From Varanus komodoensis (lineage: Eukaryota; Chordata; Lepidosauria; Squamata; Varanidae), in assembly GCF_004798865.1 (NCBI RefSeq), contig NW_025335661.1, positions 1,801,626-1,865,625 on the forward strand: a DNA stretch of 64,000 bases, in the 5' to 3' direction. The notes beneath the pieces are model-generated. The model did no database searches and was not told the origin of the DNA. It was given only the letters and a program-made list of their open reading frames with translations. Both the position numbers and the translations under genes were made by a program. The stretch's first letter is position 1. Every line of letters starts with the position of its first letter. Positions 37,630 to 49,835 of the stretch are shown one piece after another.

Positions 37630-37921
37630 CAAGTTGCAAGTACACATGAGTGTAGAGAGAGAAAAAGCAAATAGACAGTGAGGTAAAAGAATAATGAAAT
37701 GCAGGAAGTATAGACAGTGATAATTNNNNNNNNNNNNNNNNNNNNNNNNNNNNNNNNNNNNNNNNNNNNNNNNNNNNNNNNNNNNNNNNNNNNNNNNNNN
37801 NNNNNNNNNNNNNNNNNNNNNNNNNAATTATCACTGTCTATACGTTTTGCATTCCAATTCTCTCTGATCTCATTGTTTATAAGTGCCCACAGCCTTATGT
37901 TTTTCTATCTGCAACTTTGCA
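37630..37921. repeat. Imperfect inverted repeat around the assembly gap
   Basis: The 18 bases just left of the gap are the exact reverse complement of the 18 just right of it (AATTATCACTGTCTATAC on the plus strand from 37826). Beyond these the arms stay alignable for about 95 bp with falling identity, including TTGCATT/CTGCATT, CTCAYTGTYTAT and TGCAACTT at matching spacing. The centre is unsequenced, so the element could be a palindromic transposon or an assembly artefact. Confidence 0.7.
37726..37825. other. Assembly gap (100 N)
   Basis: Exactly 100 N, the conventional placeholder for a gap of unknown size. Both edges are arms of the inverted repeat listed above. Confidence 0.99.
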
Positions 37922-38044
37922 TATTACTTTATGCATTTCATGAACTTTAATTCACAAGAATTTATTACACCATAACAAATTTGCTAGTGTGGTTTTGCTA
38001 CAACAGACTATCACAGCTATGCTTTGTAATGTGTAGGAAAGTGA

Positions 38045-38170
38045 TTCCTTGGAGCAAACCTATTATCTGTCCTATGCATCCTAAGAGATGCCTATCCAAC
38101 TATTACTTGAATGTTTTAAGAAAGCAGTTCCACAAACTCCTAAGGCAGCTTCTCTCAAAAACTCCAGCTA
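38045..38170 (-). mobile_element. Old CR1/L3-type LINE 3' UTR fragment
   Basis: GATGCCTATCCAACTATTAC, TTGAATGTTTTAAGAAAGCA and CACAAACTCCTAAGGCAGCT follow the minus-strand CR1/L3 3' pattern (GCC(T)(A/G)TCCA...CTTGAA...CCACC...CCTA/GGGCAGC). It is strongly diverged. Confidence 0.45.
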
Positions 38171-40994
38171 GCAAGTATATGTCAGAGATGAGATCACTTA
38201 GAATCATTACATCGTGCAAGTTCTCCCAGTGTTTCCAGCTCCAAGTTCAATTGGCTGCATGTACATTTCATCTTCCCATCCAGTCATCTGCATGAATAGC
38301 AAGCTAGAGACATTTGACTTGGTTATGAATGTGACTTGGTCAAAGTGAACACACATCCTGCAGTCTCTGTTGGTATTATATAAAAGTGTGAAAAATACCA
38401 AAGGCAGTTGCTGTTGATGATGACAACATCCCTAAAAGATGCTATATAAAATTGTATAATCTTTGTTACTATAATAAATACCAATACCCTTGCCAATCTT
38501 ATTTAATGATTAGTAGTTCTTTAATCTTCAAAAAGATAAGCAAGGGATTACTTTATTCATTCAACATCTTTAAATTAACATATTCTAATAAAATGACTGG
38601 AAAGCCAGTCTAATATATGATTTCTTCCTGCTGTAACTGGATGCAATATATTATTGATAATTTTGAATTACTAGCCTGTCAGATGCCAAACTATATCAGA
38701 TGTCTCTAGTGCAATTAATTTTTATTTCATATCTTTGTCAAGATCAATACTTATGGCGTACTTTTCATTTTCACAAAGTCATCTTAATCCCACATTGGGT
38801 GGATGTAATTTACTTTCAGCCCTGAGCTGATCAGGACAGCCAAGTTGTAACAAAATTTGTGCATAAAGGAGCTCTGGAATCTTGCAAAACTTAGGGGAGT
38901 TTTCTGGGAGAAACTGTGAAACTAATATGTCAACAAACATCCAACTGAAAAAGTAAATGGATAGAGTGAGAGTAAATAGAATGTCCACACTCACAATGCC
39001 TACACATTTTGAACATGGCCTATGTTAGTAACACAACAATGAGCTCTGCCTTCTGCTGTTTACCCTATCACACAGATAGAACCCCTGCATGTGCAGCAAG
39101 GATGCATATACAACCACTATCTGTATAGGAGCTATTTAGATTTCCATGTAAACTACCAGACATAATAAGTAGGATATGCTAATTAGTGATGCTTGAGCAA
39201 CTAAATCTTTGCAAAGTCCAATACAAACAAAAATGATTAGCATGTCCTGGAATAGCTTGAAGACTGGAGCTATGTTATTAATTGGCTTACCACTTTACCA
39301 CTTCTCTGATGTTTTGGCATAGCTTTAGGCTACCCCTAAAAATACCAAAACCTGGTTGGATTAGGGTTCAGCCTTACCAGGATGTCCATAAGGCCCTGAG
39401 GTCAGAGGTTTAAATGCAGAGTGGGGGAGTACCAGATACAATCTTTTCACTAGATGGGCTTTTTTGGCTGTCTGTCTGGAGCAACTTGGAAGGGTAGGGA
39501 AGAAGGCTGAAGCAGCTTCAGGATAATACATATCCTGGATTCTCTAGTATTCTTCCTTCCTTGCTCAAACCAAACACCTTAGGTTGCTTTTTCAGCCTTA
39601 GAGAGTAGCTGGTGTAGTTCTTTCCACATTGGCTACAAGGGAGGCAGAATTCAAATTCCACCCTCCCAAGATCAAAGTACCATTTTCAACCTCAGATCTG
39701 AAAATCCAAATTATCCAAAGGCCTCTCAGATGCTATTTAGGTGCATAGGATTGTTCCCTCCAGTGCATATTTTGAGATATAATATATATAGAAATATAAA
39801 TGCTGAAAGAAAATATGTCTAAAATGCATACCTAAATATGGATTTTTGTGTGGATTGGGGAAAATAGGTGCTCAATGTGGAAACCAGATGGACTGCATAC
39901 TGTGAAAGTGGCACAGCCTGCAAACAGATTGATTTGTCTATCCCTAGTCAGAGATAATGAGTGCAATCCCAATTCCATTCCCTCACTTTGTTCCCTGAAT
40001 GTCTCAAGCAGACTGATATCTATATACCATTCACATCAGTTATAAAAATTCCAATGAAATATGGATGTTTTGTGTCAGGGGCCTAGTCAGTTTTAGTAGG
40101 AGTTCCGTAAGATATTTAAGATATAGTTTTAAATTACTGGAGAAATCATTTTGTCAGCTCTTTAACCTGCTGAAATGTTCTGTATCTTAACAAAGCCGCA
40201 CGCCATTTGTGAAACTTAATACACCATTTGAATCACTAATTTTGTTCCCTAAATGGATAATTGAAGTCTGTATAAACAGGGAAAAATGCTGAGCTAAGGT
40301 TCTCACGACTTCTCTTTCATAGATAGAGAAAAACACAATAGTCAGGGGGAGAAATGTTGTAGCCAAACACAACATTCCGAGAAGCCATAACCTAAATGAA
40401 ACCTCAGAAAAGCAATGTCATTGTTTTTGAAACCATCTTATGACACTTACAAAGTCAATTTGGGAACCTTTGTATAATGTTGCCCTGTCTCTAGAAATGT
40501 TAGTTTGCCATACTATATGCAGCTTGTAAGTCAGCCAGATTCCTTTGATGGCCTTTCTTTGGAAAGCATGAGAAGTGAAGATCAAAGGGCCAGAAGCAAT
40601 AGAGGAGATCACAGATGAGCTGGAGAATCAGGTAATGCAGGAGTACAGACTCAGAGGTAAATGATTAGGTCAGAGCCAAGCAGATGGTCAAGTTTCAAGA
40701 CAGGGATGAATAGTGGATGGGGCAGAATCAAATGTAGACTCAAAGGATTCCAGGAGTCATGATCCAAAGCAGCAGACAGGGACAATGGACTTGATTAAGA
40801 CGAAAGGGCTGAGGATCACTTTTCAAGCTTTTTAGCAAATGGCATGCAACAAGACTAGTTTATAATTTTTCACCTTCTTGTTTCATTAGGTTTCACAGAA
40901 TTCATTTTAGATAGCGAATAGATCGACCAAAATTTTAGAAAAAATACATAGAGTGTATACTACTGTAGTGCTCCAGCACCTGCATGGCCTTCTT
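38171..40994. other. Intronic stretch, unrecognised
   Basis: AT-rich sequence. The 40.55-40.83 kb part is purine-rich and looks like worn repeat, but no family is identifiable. Confidence 0.5.
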
Positions 40995-42300
40995 TATCAC
41001 AGAATTATCGAATAGTAGAGTTGGAGAGAGCTAGAGAGCCATTGGGTCCAATCCTCTCCTAAGTGCAGGACACTGAGTTACACCATCCCACTCAGATGCC
41101 TGTCCAGTTGCATCTTGAATGCCTCTGGTGTGGGAGAGCCTCCAACCTCCCTAGGTCATTGGTTCCATTGTTGTACTGGTCTAACAATCAGGATTTTTTT
41201 TCCTGATATCTAGCTGGAATCTGGTGTGGTATAACTTGAGCCACTGTGTCCTGGACTCTGGAATGATTGAGAAGAGATCCTGTCCTTCCTCTTTGTGACA
41301 ACATTTCAAGTACTTGGAAAGCACTATCCTATCTCCCCTCAGTCTTTTCAAGGCTAAACATGCCCAGTTCTTTTAATGTATCCTCAAAGGGCTTTGTTTC
41401 CATGCCCTGGATCATCCTTGTTGCCTTCCTCTGGACCCTTTCCAGCTCATTTCTTAGACTGTGGTGCCCAGAACCAGACAGAGTACTCCAGGTGAGGACT
41501 AACCAGTGCTGAGTAGAGCACTTCAAGTGATTTGGAAGTGATACTTCTATTAATGCAGCCTAAAATAGCATTTGCTCTTTTTGCAGCTATATCACATTGT
41601 TGACTCCTATTCAACCTGTGATCTACAGCAATTCCAAGATTCTTCTCACTTGCAGTAATTTTGAGCATTGCAGTAATTCAGAGCATTCCATCTTGTACAT
41701 TACAAGATGTAAAGTATTGTCCATCTTGTACTGATGCATTTGGTTGTTTTTTCTTAGGCAGAGAACTTGACATTTGTCCCTACTGAATTTCATTTAATTT
41801 TCAGCCCAAGGCTCTGACCAATCAAGATCACCTGGAATCTTCTTTCTGGTTTCCAGGGTATTAGCTGTTCCACCCAGTTTTGTGGCATCTTCAGATCTGT
41901 TAATCATTTCCTGAACCTCCTCACTGAAATCATAAATAATGATATTGAAGAGCACTAGATCCAGGACTGGATTGTGTGGTACCCCACTTGTTACCTCTGC
42001 CTGGTTTAAGAAGGTGCCATTGAGGAGCACTCTTTAAGTCTGATTCTCTAGCTAACTGTGGATTCATCTTCTGTCTAGCCCACTTTTTGCTAGCTTGTTA
42101 ATCAGGATATTATGGGGCACTTTATTGAAAACTTTGCTAAGGTCAAGATAGATTATGTCCACAGTATTCCCAGAGCCCATCAGGGAGATTACCCAGTCAA
42201 AAAGTGAAATCAGATTAGTCTGGCATAATGTTCTCTTGAGGAATCCATGTTGGCTTCCAGTAATCACTGCATTGTTTTCAAGGTATTTGCAGACTGAGTG
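40995..42300 (-). mobile_element. CR1 LINE copy 1: 3' segment (RT palm to 3' end)
   Basis: On the minus strand from 42300: KYLENNAVITGSQHGF, YLDLSKVFNKVPHNIL, SGVPHNPVLDLVLFNI, then a degraded catalytic box (RSEDATKLGG in place of FADDTKLGG). These are followed by [55 protein letters not shown] and ELGMFSLEK. The CR1 3' UTR ends with ATTCTGTGATA-type octamers near 40995. Order and motifs are diagnostic of CR1 ORF2. Several stops and shifts break the frame, and the catalytic aspartate pair is gone, so it is dead. Its 5' edge meets the inverted segment at 42302. Confidence 0.88.
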
Positions 42301-42301
42301 G

Positions 42302-43116
42302 CTGGGACTTCATAAGGGACAGCTTTGGTCAATTGAAAGCCAGACTGGGAAAAGTCTCCTGGGAGAGGAAGAGTTCAGGAGGGATGTATGGCACTCAAAA
42401 GGGAGGTCTTGGAGGTGCAAGCCTTGACAATACTGCTAGTAAGCAAGGCAGAGAGGCAAAGGAGAGCACCACCGTGGATGTAAAAAGAGGTGGTAAGAGA
42501 GATTAGACATAAAATGAACCTCCATAGGAAATGGGCACTTGGGCAAATAGACAAAAGGGTATACCAGAAGGAAGAGGCTCATTGCAGAAGGATTCTTTGG
42601 AAGGCTAAGGCTGCTTATGAGTTGAGGCTTGCAAAGAATATCAGGAGAAACAAAAAGGGCTTCTATCAACATGTAAAAAGTAAGAAGAAGGGGAGAAAGG
42701 TAGTGGGACCACTTAATCAGGAAGAAGGGGATTCGGTGACTGATGTGAGGGAACAGGCACAGATGCCAAATGGTTATTTTGCCTTTGTGTTCTCTCCAAA
42801 GAAGGACAGGGACTTAGGGGCACATATTAGAGTCACCCCCTAGAAGTTGAGGAGCTTCTCAGGGCACTGGATGTTGCAAAGGCACTGGGTCCTTATGGGT
42901 TACACCCAAGGTATTTCAGGAGTTGGCAGGGGTACTCTTGTACCAGTTGGCCTCAATTTTTGAGGTCTTGTGGAGAACATGTGAGGTTCCAGAGGGCTGG
43001 AGGGTGGTGTCAGTGGTCCCAGTTTTCAAAAAGGTAAAGTAGAAGGGACATGGGGAATTACAGACTGGTTAGCCTTAGGTCCATTCTAGGAAAGACAATG
43101 GAAACACTCATAATAG
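42302..43116 (+). mobile_element. CR1 LINE copy 1: inverted 5' segment
   Basis: On the plus strand from 42303: DFIRDSFGQLKARLGKVSWE (end of endonuclease region), then AYELRLAKNIRRNKKGFYQ, GPLNQEEGDSVTDVREQAQ, a frame shift, DVAKALGPYGLHPR, GNYRLVSLRSILGKTMETLI near 43050-43116. This is CR1 ORF2 from the endonuclease end to the start of the RT fingers. Its last residues (GKTMETLI) lie immediately before KYLENN, the first residues of the minus-strand segment at 42300, in the CR1 order. An inverted 5' half joined to a 3' half at consecutive positions is the structure left by twin priming. Confidence 0.8.
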
Positions 43117-44725
43117 TGAGAGATCTACTAATCCTAGATAGGGAGTTTGCCATCCTGTTCCTTCAGGTTGTATTTCCTCTCCATCAGAAAGGTAATAGAA
43201 CTTCTTTTGGGAGAATAGTAAGCCAAAGTAGGAATTGAACACTTCTGCCTTTTCTTTGTAATCTATTGTCATTTTGTCATCTGCATTGAGTAGTTGAACC
43301 CCCATTTCTTTCCTCTGTCTTTTCCTTTGGACATATTTGAAGAAGCTCCTTTTCTCTTGTTTTTTAGCATCCCTTGCTAGCCTCAGTTCATTCCTAGCTT
43401 TAGCCTTCTTGATGCCTTTCCTGCAATTCCATGCTATCTGCCTGTATTCTTCCTCAGTAGCCTGGGTTTCCCTCTGCTTCCTATACATGTCCTTGTTTGT
43501 TTTCAGATCATCGCTAAGTTTTTTGTGAAGCCACATGGGCTTCTTATGTTGTCTTCTAAAATTGGCTTTCTTCAAGTCCAGGGCACCTGTTTGGCTGTAT
43601 TTGGCTTTTGCTTCCTTTAGAATCAAGAATTCAAGTAAGGCATGATGACCTCCCCCCAGAGTTTCCATAGCTGCCACTTCGTCCACTAGGTCTTCCCTGT
43701 TGGTTAGTGTCTAGTCACGGATAGCCATTCCTCTTTTTTCTTCCTCCACTCTCTAGTAATCTCTTGGATTTGTCATGTTTGGCAGAATTTGTCTCCCAAT
43801 AGATATTGGGGAAACTGAAGTCCCCCATAACGATGACATCATGCCTCTTTGGAACACTGGCAATTTGCTTTTTAAAAGTTTTAAAAAGTTTCATTTTCAT
43901 TTTCTCCTTGATTGTATGGTCAGTAATAATTTCAACCATTTTCCCTTTTATTCCTTGCTCCATTTATATTAGTCCAGATACTTTCATTGGAGTGACTAGC
44001 TCATCCTCCTTTGTTTCTGTGCAGAGATATGCATCTCTAATATAAAGTGTGACTCCACCTCCCTTTCTGTTCCTTCTATTCTTCTTGAACAGGTTATATT
44101 CTATAATTGTTGAATTCTAGTCATGGGAGTCATCCCACCAAGTTTCAATTATACCTATCAGGTCACATTCAGCGTCCTGCATTAAGAGTACAAGTTCATG
44201 ATGTTTATTTCCCATACTCCAGGCACTAGTATATAGACCTTGAAGGCCACATGCTTTGTACTCTAGTTTTCCTCCTACATATTTTGAAGGACTATTATCG
44301 GGCAAACCTGCTCTTTCTGTTGTGGTGCATAAACCTCTGTCTGTTGTTTCACCCAGGTGTACCTCTCCCTCCCCTGTAGGATTCAGGTTAAATTGCTAAC
44401 TACTTCATGCTGTGGCCAAACACCTTCTTTCCATTTCTGGTTAGGGACCACCTATCCCTTGCCAGCAGTTCATCTTCCAGGAAGTGTAGCCTGAAGGTCC
44501 CAGAACCAAATCTCTCACATCGGCATCACATTCATATCCAGGCATTCATTTGGAATTTTTTTTCTTTCCCTGTCTATTTCTCTTCCAAGAACTGGAAGAA
44601 TTGAAGTGAAAACTATCTGGGCCCCAGAGTTCTTGGCTTTCCTCTCTAAAGATTCAAAGTCTGATGTGATTTCTTTAAAGCTCTCCTTGGTAGTGTCATT
44701 TTCTCCTACATCTAGGCACACTTAA
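43117..44725 (-). mobile_element. CR1 LINE copy 2: ORF1 end, endonuclease and linker only
   Basis: On the minus strand from 44725: an ORF1 esterase-like part (VGENDTTKESFKEITSDFES, GAQIVFTSILPVLGR, NGKKVFGHSMK), then an endonuclease (LQGLYTSAWSMGNKHHELV, CDLIGIIETWWDDSHD, RKGGGVTLYIRDAY, VIVMGDFSFPNIYWETNSA). A linker follows (ALDLKKANFR, EEYRQIAWNCRKGIKKAKAR, NELRLARDAKKQEKRSFFKY, KAEVFNSYFGLLFSQKK). It stops at about 43117 with no reverse transcriptase. The linker differs clearly from that of the inverted segment next door, so the two are separate copies. A 192-codon stretch (43108-43686) is still open. Retaining the 5' half without the 3' half is unusual for a LINE. Confidence 0.85.
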
Positions 44726-47292
44726 AGGTTCTAGTTTTGACTTCAGACCTAAAGGTCTGTTTTCATGTGTTAGTTTGCCTTTCCACCAACAATGGTTTTA
44801 TAATTATCATAGTACCAAAATTCACCAACAGGCAACTAGCTGGTTGCTATGTGGTCTAGATAAGACTTTTAGTTTGATTCAGCATAGCTATTTTTACATT
44901 TTAACAGCTTTCATGTGCTCTATCATAATCCTGTATGAGTATTTGGCTGACTTTTGACAGGAAGGACTAAACCTGATGAGCTGTTAGAATTTAATTCATT
45001 TTAACTGATTTATTTTTATTTTGTGTAAATGTACGTATTTGAGTGCACACCTTTCAGATTAGGTACAACAGGAAACACTGCTTTGGTGGTTAAACAAATG
45101 AATATAAGGAGCCAAACTGACTTCAGCTCATAGTGTTACAGCTGGTTCACACTGTAACCAATATAAATATAAATTTTACTGGGAGAGTTTGCATGCTAAC
45201 TTAACTCAGGAGTAAGCAGCCCTATTATATGGAGCTGCCACTTGTCCTCCAGAACTTTCTGTAATTAGTTTTGCTTTCCACTGTTCAAAAGCTTTACAAC
45301 TGACTCTGCCCAATGTCAAATATTTTTTATATATCCACTGGGAATACAGCAACTAGATTGCTGAGGTTGATGACATAATTATGTCAACCACAAAGAATTC
45401 TGGGATTATAGCTGTAAAGAAATGGGATGGAAAACCTTTCTGAGAACATTCATTTGAATGGGTGGAAGAACTAATGACTCTATTAAAACAAAGGTAATGC
45501 CTTCTATATATAAACTTGCTTATACAGGATTTAAGCAAGCAACCAAGCAAGCAGTATTGTAACTTGGAATAACTGTTTTGTGGCCATCAGCAATACTGAA
45601 AATATTGTCTCCAAGATTGTCAACAGAAAAATGTTTACAACACTCTCTATATCTAGGGAAAAGCTGCTTTTTGGAAAAAGTGTATCACTGAGAATTCCCA
45701 TGATGGGGCCCTTCATCACCGTTACTCATATATTCTGCTGCTCCTTCCTTACCTGTATTAATCATTGTTTTAGTGGTTTTAATGCATTAACAGATTTAAA
45801 GACCTTCTTTTGCTTCATAGCAGCTCCTATGTATTGTATCCTGCTGTAAGGTTCACAGCCTAGAACTTTGTCACTCTTGCACAACTCCATCCGGTGAGAT
45901 ATTGGCTTTCTTTATTGCCAGCTATTTTTCATTCCTATCTTCGTAATCAGAACATTGCAAGTCATTGTTAAGCTGTACTTTAAGAATTTTTGGAAGCTGC
46001 AGCTAATGTGGAATGTAGCAGCTCATGGCTGCTCCTGGTCACTTTCTAGGACATTCTAGAAATAGAACTTCTATGGTAAGAACCACAGAACCTGTTCCTA
46101 GAATATTCCCCCTCACCCCGACTCTGCAAGTTCTAGATTAAAGAGTGTGTGATAAAAGGATCCTTCAGTGAGAGAGTGGATTAGGGGAAGGAGAAGGACA
46201 AGAATCTAGGATAGCTAGATAGTCTGTAGTTTCTGGAAGGAGTGCAGGTCTATCCAAGCATGTGCTAGGCTCTGAGACACTTTTGGGCAGGGACAGGGAC
46301 TTGTGTAAGTGAATGGTCCACCTGACACAGACTTGTCTGTTTAATGTGAATGTGTACATGTACATGTGTATGCATGTGTGGCCCACATATGGTTGTATCT
46401 CTCTCCTATGTGGCTTGAATTCTCCACATTAAGGAGATGGTTCTCTCTTCATATCCTATTGCACTATTTAAGGATCTCTTCCTATGCCTTTTTTCTAGAA
46501 ACAGTACAAGACCATCTTCTTTGAACTGACTTAGCTGTGGGATTGGTTCTAGAAACTGAACAACCTGGTAGGTGGAACCAGGCTGGGCAAGCCTGCTCTA
46601 ATGAGATCCATGCTTCCACCATTCCCTCATATCCCATACTTTTATTACCTGTCTCCAAATTTCCTCTTCCCAAAACAGCTGATTGTTCTGCATCCTGTAT
46701 AGGTCTCTAGTAAAAGGCCCGCAGGAAACATTTTAAGCCGCATCTAGAGCGTGTACATGTGAATGTGATGTGTACATTTCTATTATTATTCTATACAAGG
46801 CTTACATTGGACAGATTTGCATGTCACACTAGGCCACCTTGCAAATAAACAACCTATCATATGCCTGATGAATGACTAGGCTCACAATGGGTTGTTCTCC
46901 TCGCTCTGCTCCTTCAGTCTTCCAGATGGTATTCCAGTTTCCTTCACAGCAACACTCATCTTCAGATTTGATCAATTTCCCTGTTTGCTTGCTGCTGCTC
47001 CTTTCTATTGTTTTTGGAGGCATCAAAGAAATATAGTTGGGGTCATTTTTTCTGGTCCCTGAAATGTCCATTCTTTGCAGGGTACATGTGCACACTTACA
47101 GCAATCTGATTTGTGTAAACTTGCCTGGTCAATTTCCTTGCTATTTAAGCTGTCAAGGGAAATACTCGAAAAGCTGCATTTAGATTAATTTGCCCATTAT
47201 TGTCAATTGACATTTGCCTAGCTGTCAAGTGAAAAGCACAGGTAAATGGAAGGAAAGTGAGGAAAGGAAGGACACCAAAAGGGGTAGCAGAA
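44726..47292. other. Intronic stretch, unrecognised
   Basis: AT-rich sequence with a TG/CATG-rich low-complexity patch near 46330-46382. No exon or nameable element was found. Confidence 0.55.
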
Positions 47293-47765
47293 GTATCACC
47301 CACAGAGCAATGTAACCCTCTTGATTTTAACTGTTGAACTGACAGGTCTCAGTACCTTCCACCTGTTCAGCACTTCTCTAAGTCTCCAGCTAAAGCAGAA
47401 AGTGGAGATACTCCCACATCCTTTACACAGCTCATTTAAGAGCACTTACTACTGTGGTTACTATGGTTCCCTGATGGTTGTAAAAATAGCTGCAGAAATG
47501 TATGCAAATTTACTATCTGGGAAGTAGATGAAGGGAAACTCTGCACCAATTTAAGAGTGGGGAAGTAAAAGTGTTTGTATGTCTTTCTGTGTGTGTGTGC
47601 ATTGAGGGGGAATTTGCATGCCTCTACTAACTGGTCTAAAAGTGGAGGGATTAATACCTCACATTTCTGGAAAAGCTGAAGACTCAGAGGAGTGTTAAAA
47701 AGGTAGAGAGCACTCACCTCAACCCTTAAAATCAAAAGAATTATATTGCCAAAAGGGTAATAATG
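47293..47765. mobile_element. Palindromic (MITE-like) element, about 470 bp
   Basis: Long imperfect terminal inverted repeats. The left end TATCACCCACAGAGCAATGT, then TTGATTTTAACTGTTGA, is mirrored at the right by TATTACCCTTTTGGCAATAT, then TTGATTTTAAGGGTTGA (minus strand from about 47763). Similarity continues for roughly 120 bp per arm (for example TCTAAGTCTCCAGCT against TCTGAGTCTTCAGCT) around a loop of about 200 bp. It has no coding capacity. The ends would allow a TA target duplication, but this is not certain. I do not recognise the family. Confidence 0.65.
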
Positions 47766-49766
47766 TCTACATCCCTTTCAGTGCATCAGTGATGTTCCTT
47801 CCAAAGTGCACTGGCAGAAGGGCAGTCCCTGGCAAATTTGCAAAAGTGAGTAGCAGGGGGGTTGGCCACTCTGGCCACTCAGATGTTCCTAAGCAGATGT
47901 TCCTAAGCACCCATGAGAAAATTGCCCTACCAGCTTTGGCTGACACAACTACCCATCATAGGTGGAACAACTGCTAGAGTAGGCAATGGGTTAAGTCAAG
48001 ACGGCTTGGAAGCAAGAAATAAGTTAGATGGTTTCCCATATGTATTTGTCCGGTTGTGCAACTCAGATCACTGATTCATGCTTAAATCTGTTGATGCAAA
48101 TGTAAAGTTTACATTGGGCTAAACACATCGTTGAGTTCTTTTCTGTTGACTGTTCCAACATTAGCAATATTTGCATATGATACTGATCACATAGGAAAGG
48201 AACAAATGCACTTCATCATGGCATGCATAATAATACTTTGCTATTTTGTGAGTGTGGTGAACAGTGTTGTTGCCTATTTCTGAACATAACCAGGAAAAAA
48301 ATTGAAAGGAATCACTCTGTGCTTCATAGAATTATGCTAGAATAAAATATGCACAAAGGGCTTCAAAATCTAAATACAACAGTGAACAGAAAAAGAAAGA
48401 ATACACTTCAAAAGTGATGGCAAAAGTCAACAAGCTAAGTCAATCTATCTGGCACCATAGAGTACATGGGATTTCTTCCAGTATGACACACAATTAGATT
48501 CCAGCAGATGGAACAGAAAATGATGGCTGTGATTGCTGATGCTGCAGACCATGGAGGACCTACATTAGCTGAAGTAGTTGGGTAAAAGCCAGCATCATTG
48601 AACAAATGGCATGGGATGCTATAGAGAATGCAGAGAGCCCGAGAGTGGTTTAATATCTTAATGGCAACCTTGTGTACATATCAGGCAGGTAATTCAGGCA
48701 GCTCCCTTGGCTTAAATGGCAAAGATCACTATAGGTCATTCTTGAAGTGCAACATAGGGCATTCCTCCTCTCTCTCTCTCTCTCTCTCCCCCCCCACCCC
48801 CCCAAGTGTGGTGGGTTCTTCTATTAAGTACAGTAAATGCTTTACTTAACCTTCTTCCCCAACAACGTAAAAATAGCGAACTTTCCATCATTCATTGCCA
48901 AGTACTCAATTAGCTGAAAAGAAATTCTTTATGTTAATGCCTAGCTTTTGCCTAGCTATTTAAAAAATGTTAACCATTTCCTAAAAAGTGAACATGGCTG
49001 CTAATGACAGCAGCCTCAGGGTAAATAAAAGCCACCAGAAGGAGTCTTGTATTTGAAGTTATTTTCCATAATGACCATATTTATTGTTTAATAATACCAG
49101 GTGCAAAGTTTGTTTCAGAAGCAAATTTCACAGAAGACACACATTCTTGAAGTGTAAATATAGTAGGTCACATACACGCACACACTCTTAAGTATGCATT
49201 TTGAGAGAAATGTTTAAAAATTATAGAAAAATACAGAAACTGAATGGAATTATGGGTAAAGAATTCATGCAAAAATGACAGCTTTACTTATTGCTAGAAT
49301 TTTATGATCCCATAGGCTTGCAGTGAACTGAAGGGGTTCTAGTGGAACAAAGGCCCTTAAGTCCAAGATGCCAGAAAACCCCAAGACCCTAGAGCCTGAA
49401 CCAAATAACCCTGGAATCTGGAACCCTGCTCCAGAACTAGGGCAACGCTCCAGCTCCAAAAACTCCACACTTCATGCAGCTGGTGGGCCCATTCCTGCAG
49501 TGTGGCCAACATGAGTTCTTGGAAAGATAAAAGTGCTGCCCTCCCTTTAAGATTTGTCATTTTGTAAAAGAGACTTCTAGACTGGACTGCAAAGGGTCTC
49601 AGACCTTGCCAGAGCCAGTTGCTTCCTAGGAGCTCTCCTAGCTGCTTTGTCATCTGGGTTACCTTGCTGCTCTGTGCCCAACACTCTGCAGTCCCCTGCT
49701 TTAGGCCAAACCAAGGCACCAACAAACATACACATTAGACCAAATAACATGCACTGCAAATATTAC
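47766..49766. other. Intronic stretch with a TC repeat
   Basis: Apart from the tract at 48768-48803, no repeat family, exon or RNA was recognised. Confidence 0.55.
48768..48803. repeat. (TC)n followed by a C-rich run
   Basis: About 10 TC units followed by CCCCCCCCACCCCCCC-like sequence. Confidence 0.9.
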
Positions 49767-49835
49767 AGACTGCAAGCACCTTGAGCCCTTTGGAGGGAAG
49801 GTGGGATAGAACTACACTATATCAATACATACATT
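49767..49835 (+). repeat. L2/SINE-type LINE 3' tail
   Basis: ACTGCAAGCACCTTGAGCCC followed by GGGAAGGTGGGATAGAACTA is the plus-strand 3' end (GTAAGCCGCCTTGAGCC...GGGTATAAA) with a short AT-rich tail. Confidence 0.55.

Noticed and set aside
37451-37950. Open frames running through the N gap on both strands
   Set aside because: They exist only because N codons are not stops. The similarity of the two translations merely reflects the inverted repeat around the gap.
40550-40830. Purine-rich repeat-like block next to the CR1 complex
   Set aside because: It looks like worn repeat but shows no CR1 motif and no identifiable family, so it was not annotated as the missing half of CR1 copy 2.
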